DNA from: Brachycybe producta | Taxonomy: Eukaryota; Arthropoda; Diplopoda; Playtdesmida; Andrognathidae | DNA length: 64,000 nucleotides | NCBI GenBank assembly: GCA_036925085.1 | Contig: JAUPFP010000100.1 | Location: forward strand, 310,001-374,000 | Reading direction: 5' to 3' | Shown here: piece by piece, positions 13,083-22,640 of the stretch | How positions within the stretch are numbered: the first letter of the stretch is position 1 | How the letters are laid out: every line of letters begins with the position of its first letter | Made by a program: the position numbers and the translations under genes | The notes under the pieces: model-generated | The model's input: the letters and a program-made list of their open reading frames with translations, nothing else | Told to the model about the DNA's origin: nothing | Database searches by the model: none

Positions 13083-15269
13083 TCATCGGTAGCTGGATGC
13101 GGCAGACAGCCATTGTCCCTGGTCGTCAGGTAGATCCCGGTGGAAGATATTGAAGATGTCCCGGTCCCCGATAATCTTGCGGGAGGACCGCTTGTTGTAC
13201 AGTGTAGCCCAAGCGGCGTCCCATAAGACGGCGATTCGGTAACGAGGATCCGGTTCCGGAATGTAGTGACGGCTGGTACGGAACGTCTGTCCAGCTGGCA
13301 GTCTAAAGACGGAGTTGACGAAAGCTCCCAAAAGGGCTTCCGTGGCTTCATCGATGGCATCTCCGGCGAAACTGGTGGTTTCAACAATCCGTCTTCTTGG
13401 GAAGACGATGGTGATGAGGACACTTGTTAGGCGGGAGAGTCCCACGACATATCGCTCCCGGGGAGGGAGGTCCAGACGGGGAAACCCTTCCTCCAAAGAG
13501 AAGTGTCCTATGTAAAGGGTGTTGGCAGAGCGCACTTCGCGCTGCCAAGTGACCCACCGATTGTTGAGCAACCTCTCGCCGGAGGTGGCTGCACGGAACG
13601 GATGATCCAGCGGTAACCGCCCCAGAGTAGCCCCGGCATGGGGTACAGTGGGCGGTGCGGCTGGTCGGGCTGGTGTTGGAGCCGCAGGTTCCAAAGAAAC
13701 TGATGCGCCCGTGATAGGCCTGGCATGGCGCAAGGCGGACCGGGCCATATCGCGGGCCCGCTGACGTAGTCGCTTCGATGCCGACTTCCTGCTCAGCGCC
13801 TCCAGTGGCTTGGCACTTCCTGGTGCACGGCCCAGTGCTTCCATGGGGTCACCTCCCTGTCGCATGACGTCTTGCAGAAGGTTTGTGATGGCCTTCTGTT
13901 TTTTCAAGAACGCGGCACGCTCTGCGGAAGGTGGCGGCATCAAAGGTGTAGGCGTAGGTTGTCCAGAAGGGCGGCCCGGAGGCGGCGGAGGAGGAGAGCG
14001 ATGCGGGACCCAAGTAGGAGGGCCCCGAGTTTCATAGCGATGGTCGCGGTCCAGTTGGACTCGGTGATCCTGTAGGTCTTGCCTGACCCTTGGGTCGAAG
14101 TTATTACGCGGCGGAGGGCCGCGTCCAGAGGAACCACGTTGTTCCTGCTGACTTCTTCCGTCGGGTCGGCGTCGGGGCGAAAGATGGGAACCACGTGGCG
14201 AAGAGCGACGTGGTTGTGGCCGTTGAAGAGAGTCTCGAGAAGAGTGGTGGCCCCTGTAGGACTGTTGAGGCTCCTTGGGGCGAGCCCCAGTGGGAACCTG
14301 AACACGAACAGGTTGGGGAACCACCACTATGGAAGGTAGCTTTGGAGTCGGAGTTGGTGTGGCGGCCTCGCTGCGTGGAGGCGTGGCACATCGGGAGGTT
14401 GGTGGTGACGATAATGGTGTATGAGGAGGAGGCGGCGGAGTGATTGACGGCACCGGTGAGCAGTGTTGGAAAGGCTCTGGTGGCGTTATGGGTGGAGAAG
14501 GAGATGTGGAGAGGCCAGTTGTCAGGGTTGCTGGCGAGTCGGAGGATGGAGATGATGACGTAGCTGACGACGTAACTCGGGCGGCTTCTTGGAGTCGGGC
14601 CTCGATTCGCAGGAGCTCCTCCTTCGGGAGTTGCGCCGTACACGGTAAGCCCAGCTCGACAAGGCGGGCGCAAACCGCACGGAGGTACGCCAGATTGTCC
14701 TCCCCTTCCTTCTTATCTCTGGCTGCCCGACGAAGAGCAGCCTCCCTCTGCAGCTCCAAGTGGAGGTCTTCGAGGGGGGAGGGCACAGATCCACCTCCCC
14801 CACGCTTCCCTCTTGCTTCAGCTCCACCCGGAATGGGTTGACCAGGCGCGATGCTATCGCGGAACGCCTGGTTAACCCCCCATGCCATGAGGTTGATATC
14901 GATGCGGTCTTCCCGCTCCTCCCAGTAGTGTTTTGATGTCGTGACGTCGAAGGGGACGATGCTGCTTGGAGCAGCAGGCTTCCCTTCGCGCCCGACATTG
15001 GCAGGTCGCTTGAAGCTTGCTTTTAGGCGCTTCTCCCCACGCCGGTGAAAATTCTCCGGTTCGGAGGAGGTGCGGCACCTATCTATTATGTTTGGCGACT
15101 CTCTTCTTGTTGTGGGTGCACTGGCGGCGCCCGCCTTTTGTGGCTGGCAGGTAGATTGAGAGAGGGGTTCAGCGGTCCCCGCCGTTCCACTCTCCGTCTC
15201 ATCTTCACTAGAAGAGGCAGACATCATTCTGCCTCCTCTCCATGAGCCTCTACCTGGCATATTTCTCAA
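13083..15269 (-). CDS. unrecognised 728-aa protein, second ORF of the LTR retrotransposon
   Basis: I do not recognise this protein. It is an uninterrupted 728-codon frame on the same strand as gag, inside the LTRs. The first part is Ser/Glu-rich and basic; roughly residues 230-470 are Pro/Ser/Arg-rich and look disordered, with a long run of PPP and PTPTP motifs. A Lys/Arg-rich segment (about 500-545, with RKSASKRLRQRARDMARSA) could bind nucleic acid. The last 160 residues, from about 567 (LLNNRWVTWQREV), look globular, with mixed hydrophobic strands (YVVGLSRLTSVLITIVFPRR) and aromatic-rich segments. No CCHC, DTG/DSG protease, RT or integrase motif is visible. Codon and base composition are GC-rich, unlike host genes here. 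A derived second structural protein, a captured host gene, or a highly diverged pol remnant are possible; function is not assigned. Start at the first Met is assumed; Met4 and Met15 are alternatives. Confidence 0.75.
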   Translation of the reverse strand: MRNMPGRGSWRGGRMMSASSSEDETESGTAGTAEPLSQSTCQPQKAGAASAPTTRRESPNIIDRCRTSSEPENFHRRGEKRLKASFKRPANVGREGKPAAPSSIVPFDVTTSKHYWEEREDRIDINLMAWGVNQAFRDSIAPGQPIPGGAEARGKRGGGGSVPSPLEDLHLELQREAALRRAARDKKEGEDNLAYLRAVCARLVELGLPCTAQLPKEELLRIEARLQEAARVTSSATSSSPSSDSPATLTTGLSTSPSPPITPPEPFQHCSPVPSITPPPPPHTPLSSPPTSRCATPPRSEAATPTPTPKLPSIVVVPQPVRVQVPTGARPKEPQQSYRGHHSSRDSLQRPQPRRSSPRGSHLSPRRRPDGRSQQEQRGSSGRGPPPRNNFDPRVRQDLQDHRVQLDRDHRYETRGPPTWVPHRSPPPPPPGRPSGQPTPTPLMPPPSAERAAFLKKQKAITNLLQDVMRQGGDPMEALGRAPGSAKPLEALSRKSASKRLRQRARDMARSALRHARPITGASVSLEPAAPTPARPAAPPTVPHAGATLGRLPLDHPFRAATSGERLLNNRWVTWQREVRSANTLYIGHFSLEEGFPRLDLPPRERYVVGLSRLTSVLITIVFPRRRIVETTSFAGDAIDEATEALLGAFVNSVFRLPAGQTFRTSRHYIPEPDPRYRIAVLWDAAWATLYNKRSSRKIIGDRDIFNIFHRDLPDDQGQWLSAASSYR

Positions 15270-16704
15270 GAGTTAGAAAGTTCTTACTTTTTCAAAAGTC
15301 CCGCTGCTGGTGGTTACTTCCAAATAATAACAGAAATCGGTCCCCGATCACTCTGTTATTATTTCAAGAGGTCCAAAGAGTTCTGAAGGCCTGATGCACT
15401 GCACGTGAGTTCAAAGGCTTGAAGGTGGCACTCAAGCTTTTGATTAACAACAAAACTGGAGAAGTTCGAAATTAAAATTTGGAACTTGGCACAGAAGTAG
15501 ATTGAAGATTCGATGACTGAAGAAGATCGAGCATAAAGAGATGAACAAAAACGAGTGCTTCTTTGAAGAGAGCAAATCGAGTGGTAATTGACCAAGTTTG
15601 GTCACTTTTCTTATTTAATTTTAAAAGTTAGAAGGGCCGGCCCCTTTTAGAATAAGACACCTTACTGTAATTGGTTTCTTAACGACTTTATTTATTGGGG
15701 GTGGGGGTTGTCCCACCGACATTAGATGTGAGAGGTGTTGATCTAATTCTTATCAGAGTCGGTCCTGTTTATTATTTTTAGATAAACAAAAGGACTAAGG
15801 AATCTCGAGGGAGAAGGGCCGTTATTTTATTTCACACCGAGGTGTGAAGTTGCCCATTAACTTTCTCCCCTTCTTTTCCTTAATGCTTTTTTTTTTGGAA
15901 AGAATAGGTCAGCAAGGTTACTAATGTACCTTGCTGTTTGTTATTATTTTTAGGGGGGGGGAGTGGGACAGGAGTTGGTGTCCCACAATTCGATCTTAAT
16001 TGAGAGGGTGACAGGTTCTTCAATTTTATTTTTTAATTGAAGGTGTCCGCTCTTACAAAATCCTCAAAACTGATTTTCTTCCTTTTTTATTTGTTTATGG
16101 CCAGCAGTTTTTGTTGTTTGTTTTTTTCTTTGAAGTCCCAGTGCATTGGTCTGGCCCCCAGAGCAATTGTCTCTTTGAAGTTTTCTATCCCTCTACTGTC
16201 AACATCATGGTCAATGACGTCCGTCCATAATAAAGGGGAGCACGGTGTTTTTCTTTTGCTGACCCTTTTATGGCTCTTGATTTTTTTCTTCTGAACGTCC
16301 TTGACTGGCCTTCGGCGTTTTCCTCAGGTGCACCACGTGGTTGACAGTTGTTTGTGAAGGCCACGTGGTTCCGGTGTAGTTTATTGCATGTTTGAAATGG
16401 TTGCCAATATGTAAATATTGGCGGCCATTTTGAAAAGTTTAGAAGTGTTTCAAAAATTAAAGTTGTATGAATTTTGTAGAGTTTTGGGAGTTATTTGAGA
16501 GTGTTTAGAGGGGTTGTTGATGCTGTGGGGTTGTTTATTCGTTGGGGGGTTCCTTTTATCCCCTCCCCCACCTCTTGACAACTGTCCTCAGTTGTTTCTC
16601 AACACAACAATTCTCAAATTCTTCCCGCTCTTTTATTGTTGATATTTGATGGTTGCTGGTGTTTATTTCCATAGTCATGAAATAAACACTGGTGAATTAT
16701 TGTT
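15270..16704 (-). other. gap between gag and the second ORF of the retrotransposon
   Basis: About 1.4 kb without a credible ORF on the element strand. It is rich in homopolymer runs (long T, C and A stretches on the element strand) and short inverted motifs such as TGGGACA/TGTCCCA around 15700 and 15960. In an ordinary Ty3/gypsy element pol would start here; instead the sequence looks non-coding. How the downstream ORF is expressed (splicing, internal promoter or reinitiation) is unknown. Confidence 0.6.
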
Positions 16705-18456
16705 TTATTTTCGTCGCATTTGGTTTCTTGACAGCGTGGGTGGCCACTTGATCGGCTCGCCCGAGGTCCATTTGTGTGCAGGAGCTCGGTCGAGCACTTT
16801 GATTGGTATGTCCTCAGAGTGGTCAGAGCTGTCATTGTCGGATGTGTCAGGAGGAGGTGCTCCGGCGGCTGAGTCTGCTGCTGGAAGAGGAATCCGGCGG
16901 ATTTGTCCCGCCACTCGTATCAGTGCAAACTCAATGCCGTCTTCGGTGATGATATCCGTTTCAGGCACCTCTCCTTTGATGTCATAGTCGGTAACCGGCT
17001 CACCAAACTGCTTGATTGCAACCTTCTTCTTTGGTTGCCGACACTCACGGACGAAATGCCCCAATTTGCCACAATTATAACACGTCGACTTACTCTTGTC
17101 GAACGTGCGAGTGGTCTCCGGTTGGGTGTCCGCTGCAGAGTGTCGGTTTGAATTGGTGGCAGCAGTCTGACTAGGCTTTTTATCATGCCTAGACCGGTGT
17201 GTTTTGTCTTTAGGGCTGGCGGCTGCCGCCGGCTCCTTGTCGGTCTTCGATGCTCCTTTACCCGACTGTGAATCAGCTGCGGGTTTTGGTTCCGTCGGCC
17301 ATTTATCCAAGGACAGCAAGACCACCTCCATATTGAGGACGGCGTTTGCGAAGTCCTTGAACGACGTCGTAGATGCGTGATGCGCGGCGTTCTGTATGGT
17401 GGGATGTAGAGCGCGGCGCAACTGGCTTATACGCAGCTGATCGTCAAGTTGCGGGTAAACTCGGTCGCCGAGTATCATAAACTCCCAGATGAAAGCTTGT
17501 GTACTCTCACCTTCCTTCTGGAGCATCTCGGTATACTTCTTCTCCAAGATGGCCAGTTCGTTCGGCTTCCCGAACGTATCTACCATCTGTACTCTCAGTG
17601 CTGGCCAAGGAATGTCCTGAAGCTCATACCTTAGTTTACTCAGCCACGTACGGGCGGCCCCAGTGAAACACCCCGTGATGTATTCCTCCTTGTGGTGGTC
17701 TTTCCAACCGTACAGGTGTGCCACTTCCTCGAATTCTTCCAGGAAGGGACGGAAACCTGTCAATCCGTTGAATTTTTGGATCGAGTCGGCAGGGTGACGA
17801 CCGCTGTATTTCTTATTGAACTCTTCCACGGAGGGTTCTCTGGGGGTTGGTCGATAGATGCCATCCTGGACGTTTGGCATTCCAGCCGGCATCAGACCTA
17901 CCCCTTGTGGTGGAAAACGTGGCGCGTAAACTGAAGTGCCTTGTGTCGCTCCTTGGTGAGGCTGTTGTTCCGGGGGTACCGAGCGGCGACCGCTACGTGC
18001 AACCCGGACAAGCGAGTGAGGAGAATCAGCACGTGTCGTAATCGGTATTTCCGCACGCTCATCTCTGTGACGCGGATCATCTGACTGCCCTTGTTGTTGC
18101 CAGTCAGGGTTACGCGGTAGATGACGTGTGTGCGGTGTGTAATGTCTTTCGTAACGATCGTGACGCTCTCTGTAGCCAACATAGGGAGCTGAAGAGGCGT
18201 CTGAGTCATCGTCGCGAAGTCGGTGTGTGCGTGTTGTCCGCCGTGGTGTAGTCGGTCGATTCGGTGTGAATCGGTCGTCTATGAACTGAGACATACGAGT
18301 CGAGAGTGCAGCCACTTGTTGTGACAGGTGGTCAAACTCGGCCCCAGTCGGCCGCGGCGGTGGTGTCACATCAGTAGTCACGGGTACTTCCAACAGATCT
18401 TCGTGCGAACCCTGGTGATCAGACAGGGACCCCGTATTATCGTGTGAGGTAGCCAT
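16705..18456 (-). CDS. gag: retrotransposon Gag polyprotein with CCHC zinc knuckle
   Basis: This 583-residue protein is the structural Gag that packages element RNA into virus-like particles in the cytoplasm. Residues about 30-60 may form a coiled coil (HLSQQVAALSTRMSQF). A charged, Arg/His-rich stretch follows. The capsid-like retrotransposon gag domain lies at roughly 225-400, recognisable from GFRPFLEEFEEVAHLYGW, CFTGAARTWLSKL and FIWEFMILGDRVYPQL. A basic linker leads to one CX2CX4HX4C knuckle at 459-472 (CYNCGKLGHFVREC, genomic 17041-17082). The C-terminal 110 residues are acidic and Pro-rich and stop without any protease motif or pol fusion. The ATG is preceded by a leader of almost 3 kb. 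Length and order fit Ty3/gypsy Gag; the missing downstream pol is the odd feature. Confidence 0.92.
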   Translation of the reverse strand: MATSHDNTGSLSDHQGSHEDLLEVPVTTDVTPPPRPTGAEFDHLSQQVAALSTRMSQFIDDRFTPNRPTTPRRTTRTHRLRDDDSDASSAPYVGYRERHDRYERHYTPHTRHLPRNPDWQQQGQSDDPRHRDERAEIPITTRADSPHSLVRVARSGRRSVPPEQQPHQGATQGTSVYAPRFPPQGVGLMPAGMPNVQDGIYRPTPREPSVEEFNKKYSGRHPADSIQKFNGLTGFRPFLEEFEEVAHLYGWKDHHKEEYITGCFTGAARTWLSKLRYELQDIPWPALRVQMVDTFGKPNELAILEKKYTEMLQKEGESTQAFIWEFMILGDRVYPQLDDQLRISQLRRALHPTIQNAAHHASTTSFKDFANAVLNMEVVLLSLDKWPTEPKPAADSQSGKGASKTDKEPAAAASPKDKTHRSRHDKKPSQTAATNSNRHSAADTQPETTRTFDKSKSTCYNCGKLGHFVRECRQPKKKVAIKQFGEPVTDYDIKGEVPETDIITEDGIEFALIRVAGQIRRIPLPAADSAAGAPPPDTSDNDSSDHSEDIPIKVLDRAPAHKWTSGEPIKWPPTLSRNQMRRK

Positions 18457-20345
18457 GATTAATGAAGTGGCTTGTGTAATGTGAATATGCGGTGACGAAC
18501 GAGTCCGGCGAAGTCCAAGTCGTTGTGTGCAGCTCCGAGGGTTCTCGAGTACACTCTGAGCTATACTTTCGGGTTCCAGTATGATGGGACTCGTTCAGTT
18601 CGTGAAGTTGTAGGTCGGTGATGTCACTGCGCGTTGGCAATTTGGTGCTTGTCGGCAACCGACACTATCGTACTCTTATACACTGAGTAACGATAGATTA
18701 CCTAAGCTTGTGACGTGTATAACGAAGTGGCCGTTCACTCCGTTAGTGTGGTGATGGTTGTATCGTATTGATCGTGTTCTCAGTTGGGCGTGTGACGAGT
18801 TTTGGTTCCCAACTGGTGTAGCGTCGTGAGTTCTTTATTGAGCGTCAGATTTTGGAAGGATCTCTCTCGACACGTGGTATTTGGCGACCACGTGGAGGTT
18901 ACGAGAATTCCAAAAACCTCAATAAAGAAACAGCAGATGTACAATACAACCTCGAGCGTGGTACACCACCCAATCGAAATTGCACTGTGGAAAGTGAATT
19001 AGAAAAGAAGAGTGTGTGTGTAAAGAACACACAAAATAAAAAGTTCAAGATGGCTGAACTTTTTAAATGCACAAACAAAGGAGAAGTTCAAGATGGCTGA
19101 ACTCTCCTAAGAAGCAAGAAAAGAAAGCTGTTTTACTTTGAAAGTTTAGAACTTAGGTGCGGTGCCCGCACATCAAAAGTTTTAATTTAGTTTTATTAAA
19201 ACAGTAAAACAGTGTAGAAATTGAAGTGTGTTCAACAAGCTAAATGCTTGGTGAACCAGAAGAAATGTTCAGGCTGAAGAAATTTTGAGTCCTCACTGCT
19301 GGATGGCTCTGGATGAAAAAGACAGAGTCAGTGCCCAGTGAGGGACTATGTTGAGTAGAATGAAGAAGTCCGTAGGTGGCGCTGTGGTGGCCACTTCCGG
19401 TCAGTTTATTGCAATGTCCAAAAATTGATGATTGAAAAGTTCCTCCGGGGCACGTTTTTATGGTGGCCAGGAGAAAGACAAAAAGAGAGAAAATCCAAAG
19501 AAAAAGAGAAGTTTTCTCTAACAAGAGGAACTCCGCCAGGGGGCGCGTGAGTGCAACCCTCTGGAAGAGAAGAGAAGAGAAGAGAACACAAAAAGATGAG
19601 AGAAGGTACAACAATGAGTCACATGGAGCGAAAAACCGCTCCGTTGGCGCTTTTTGAAGAGTGTCCGGTCGATCCAAGATGGCGGCCGGGCTTCAGAGCT
19701 GTCCAATGGAGAAAGTTCATGTGATGATGCATTGAGGTGATGATGATGAAGAAACTGAAGAACATGACTTGGGACATAGTGGTCCCAAGGGAAACACAAG
19801 TGTAAAAACAAAGAACAAAGAAAAGGGGGGACAAGAAAGTCCCACGTGGCTAGAAAAAGTGTGTTTTAAGCTTGTAAGCCCCCTAACAATGAGATAGAGT
19901 TAGGGAGAATCTTGCTTGAAAATTAAAGATGAAGAGTGAAGATAATAGGACATTTTAAAAGACACACACGTCCCTTAAAAGCCTATTAATAGATGAATAG
20001 ATTAGTAGATGAGATTTGTTTGCTCATCTCATAATGAGACTGCAAACTCCTCTCGGAGAGTAAGAAGAATTTGTTTAAAGTGTTGCCCACGTGGTGTGGG
20101 TTTCACTTTGAAAATTAAAGAAGAGTGAAGGTGACAGTGGGTGATTGTAATGGAAACATGAAATACAAAAACACGGACGGAAACACGTGTGTCCAAACGG
20201 TTGTCCACTTTCCGAGTGCTAAGCGGTCAGCAGACAAAAGTTCGTTCCCACGTGTCTCTAAGGACAGGACACAGAATCGCGCGGTCGACACGTGGTGTGT
20301 GTAGCCACAAGTCTCTTTCGCGATTCCACAAAAACGGTACCATGC

Positions 20346-20700
20346 GGTTGGCTTTGACGTGATCGAGGGCCTCCATACATGGTCCCAACATAAAAAGGCG
20401 CCACGCGGTTGGCTTTGACGCTATCGAGGGCCTCCATACGTGGTTCCAACACAAAGGACGCCGCGCGGTTGGCTTTGACGTGATCGAGGGCCTCCATACG
20501 CGGTTTTACAAAGGCGCCACGTGGTCGACTTTGACGCTATCGAGGGTCTCCACACGTGGTTCCAACACAAAGGACGCCGCGCGGTTGACTTTGACGTGAT
20601 CGAGGGTCTCCATACGCGGTTTTACAGACAGGCGCCACGCGGTTGACTTTGACGCTATCGAGGGTCTCCATACGTGGCTCCAACATAGAAAGGACGGACG
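20346..20700. repeat. six-copy tandem repeat in the retrotransposon leader
   Basis: The motif GGTTGGCTTTGACG plus ATCGAGGGCCTCCATACG starts at 20346, 20407, 20467, 20523, 20583 and 20641, giving a period of 56-61 bp. Copies alternate between GACGTGATCG and GACGCTATCG, so the true unit is a dimer of about 118 bp. The first three copies read GGCTTTGAC and GGGCCTCC, the last three GACTTTGAC and GGGTCTCC, showing a block duplication. Minus-strand open frames across it encode a repeated peptide but start and stop inside the repeat. Confidence 0.85.
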
Positions 20701-20780
20701 AAGCCTCGTGAGGCACAATCACGAGACTTAGGACAAAGGACGGCTTCTGTTTACAGGTCGGAGAAGGCAGATGGAGCTAT

Positions 20781-20796
20781 ACCCCGCACCTCCACC
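20781..20796 (-). other. primer-binding site of the LTR retrotransposon
   Basis: Directly after the 5' LTR the element strand reads TGGTGGAGGTGCGGGG. The TGG start complements a tRNA CCA tail, as expected for minus-strand DNA priming. The matching tRNA was not identified. If the LTR ends at its CA dinucleotide, up to 3 bp separate LTR and site. Confidence 0.6.
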
Positions 20797-21481
20797 AAAT
20801 GTGAGCTTTTGACATCAACCAATATTTTATTACCAACCTTTAGATGACATTTTCTACTTTTCGTTTCTTCTCTGAGCAGTACGACACCTGCACAGAGAAG
20901 ATCCGAGCTGTAGAGAGAGCTGGATGGAGATAGATTGAAGTCACTCTTCTGCATGGGGGTGAAATCAATGCAGGAGAGTGGCGGCCATCTCTCTCTCTTC
21001 CGGTTGATGCTGATATACATCTTCTCCATCGGTATTCCGACTAGAGAAGATGTTGTAGCTGCTGAGAATCGTATAGCTCCTGCCCTATGAAACCTCCGGC
21101 CTCTGAAGAGAAGTTATTTACATAAACATAGAGACAACGCTACTTCTTGTTACAACACTTTTATTCATTCCTTGTAAGAAGTACAGATACAAGGGTGAAT
21201 AGTAATATACTAACTGGAAATCCTCAGGCCCATGATTTGGAATGTATCGCAAAAACGGGCAAAGGAAAGAACTGAGGAACAAAGAGGAACATGGTCCTTT
21301 TATACCTTGGACCTGTGTACACCTGCGAGGTGTAACCAGGTCCAAGTGACCATGGTCCTTTATGTATCAATCCGCCACTTGGGCATGAGTCAGAAAGGTG
21401 AGTCAGAGAGGAGGGAGGGACGGTTGAGAGTTGTTTACCCCCCAGGCTATGGTTTTGGCGGGATCACGATTTACAGGGTGT

Positions 21482-21485
<4 letters not shown>
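20797..21485 (-). repeat. 5' LTR
   Basis: Appears identical to 11991-12679. On the element strand it holds the TATA box TATAAAAG (21297-21304) and, further on, AATAAA (21160-21165), giving the usual U3-R-U5 order. This copy would drive transcription leftward through gag and the second ORF. Confidence 0.9.
21297..21304 (-). promoter_or_regulatory. TATA box of the retrotransposon 5' LTR
   Basis: TATAAAAG on the minus strand, about 135 bases upstream of the AATAAA signal in the same LTR. The spacing fits a U3 promoter followed by R. The same motif is at 12491-12498 in the 3' LTR. Confidence 0.6.
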
Positions 21486-21515
<30 letters not shown>

Positions 21516-21835
21516 GCCAGGTCTGTGTGTGTGTGTCACAAAAAAACCTTGAAGCACGTCGGAATTTATATAAATTTAAATGAATAAATGAACCACTTTT
21601 TTTTCCTCAAGGTCAACTATATGACCATGATATTAAATAGGAGAGGGGGAAAGGTTGGAAAGTGTAGAGGGGGAGAACGAGAAACGTGGAGGGAGAAAAA
21701 GTGGGAGGGGGAAACTGAAATTGAAATGAAAGGAGTAAAAAAAGGAAAAAACGACGCATATGTGCACAATTGCCTGTGAATTTTGCTCCCGTCATTTATG
21801 ACGGGTTACCCCACTAGTCTATAAATAAAGAAACT
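21486..21835 (-). mobile_element. non-coding repeat, copy interrupted by the LTR element
   Basis: From a (TA)n and GT run this unit continues through CTTGAAGCACGTCGGAATTT, a purine-rich middle and GCACAATTGCCTGTGAATTT to GGGTTACCCCACTAGT. The same unit lies in the opposite orientation at 56213-56575. The LTR retrotransposon sits in the TA run at its left end. Family unknown; no ORF. Confidence 0.7.
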
Positions 21836-22009
21836 TTTCAGTGGGTATGCATTCACGGATTCTTAATTTTAATTTTCAATCGACATTTTTGGAACCACCT
21901 AATACACACTTGTTTAGAAATGAAGCTTCTCAGGTTTATTTAAGAGTGTAGACTTATGTTTGGTTTAGGTACCTGTGATTCTTATATTTATTAATCATTA
22001 AAATGGTTT

Positions 22010-22640
22010 ATGAACAACTGATGTCTGTCGTTCAGTATTAAAATTAAAAGTGAAACTTGGAAGTGTTTTAAAAACTAAAAGGTTATCTCAATCACTTTTG
22101 GGTGTTTTCATGTTGATATCTTTTTGCTTAAACAGGTGATGGGGTTAGACCTGAGTATTAAAAGGTGGTAGAGAAAGGCCTAAACAAGTTTGGACTGTTG
22201 GTGGTAAAACGGGATATGGGGCATGTGGGGGTCTCTGGGAGTTTTGGCACAAAGTCGAAAGGAGTGGAGAGATAGAACCGTAAAGTCGACCCTGCATACT
22301 GCGGAAAAAGGTGCAGGAAAAATGATGATAATTTTTCAAAATAGAACTTTTTTATAGATCCCCCCCCAAAAAAAATCTTAAAATGTCGTCTGATACGCGT
22401 CGTCTGCTTAAAGTGGGGTCACTTTCAATCTCATATAAAAAGTTTTAATTTAACAGATATCAACATGCAAATATCTTTAAGTGGTTAGGCTAACTTTCTA
22501 GTTTCTAAAATTATTTTGTGGCTTCTCTTTATTTATTCTTGAAAGACAAAATAATCAGCGTTCGAGAGACGTTCTCATTTTAAAGCCACCTTTATGATTT
22601 TTGTTTTGCGGTTTTCGGTACATATTTTTATAAGTTACTC
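22010..22640. repeat. foldback-family repeat copy
   Basis: Typical arms of the family described in the findings: TTTATGAACAACTGAT, AGTGTTTTAAAAACTAAAA, ATGTTGATATCTTT on the left, and GATATCAACATGCAAATATC, TAGTTTCTAAAAT on the right, around GTGGGGTCACTTTCAATCTC. Non-coding. Confidence 0.65.

Larger units (their letters stand above)
18457..20796 (-). other. unusually long leader of the retrotransposon
   Basis: About 2.3 kb separate the primer-binding site from the gag ATG. No ORF on the element strand looks like a known protein. The stretch includes the primer-binding site (about 20781-20796), a six-copy tandem repeat (about 20346-20700) and a purine-rich region around 19440-19620. Such leaders can carry packaging or translation-control signals; that is inference. 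Confidence 0.6.
11991..21485 (-). mobile_element. LTR retrotransposon, gag plus unknown ORF, no pol seen (non-autonomous)
   Basis: The element is about 9.5 kb and is read on the minus strand: 5' LTR at 20797-21485, a long leader, gag (18456-16705), a 1.4-kb gap, a 728-codon ORF (15269-13083), and the 3' LTR at 11991-12679. Both LTRs start TGTAACACCC in element orientation. TATAT lies outside each end (11986-11990 and 21486-21490), compatible with a 5-bp target duplication but inside AT repeats. Next to the 5' LTR, TGGTGGAGGTGCGGGG is a credible tRNA primer-binding site because it starts with TGG. I see no protease, reverse transcriptase (no YxDD frame), RNase H or integrase in either long ORF or elsewhere on the minus strand. 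The internal region is clearly more GC-rich than its surroundings. Gag style suggests Ty3/gypsy ancestry. It probably moves with enzymes from another element. Confidence 0.88.

Noticed and set aside
13007..15245. Many further open frames on both strands inside the retrotransposon ORF (for example 14104-14673, 14522-14998, 14440-14841)
   Set aside because: GC-rich sequence gives few stops in all frames; only the 728-codon frame is continuous and none of the others shows a known motif.
12680..16704. Possible pol (RT, integrase, protease) downstream of gag
   Set aside because: I looked for YxDD, DTG/DSG, HHCC and DDE-like patterns in minus-strand frames and saw none; a profile search would settle it.
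20227..20722. Minus-strand frames encoding a repeated peptide such as MEALDHVKANR
   Set aside because: They are the translation of a tandem DNA repeat whose unit length (56-61 bp) is not kept a multiple of three, so no frame spans all copies.
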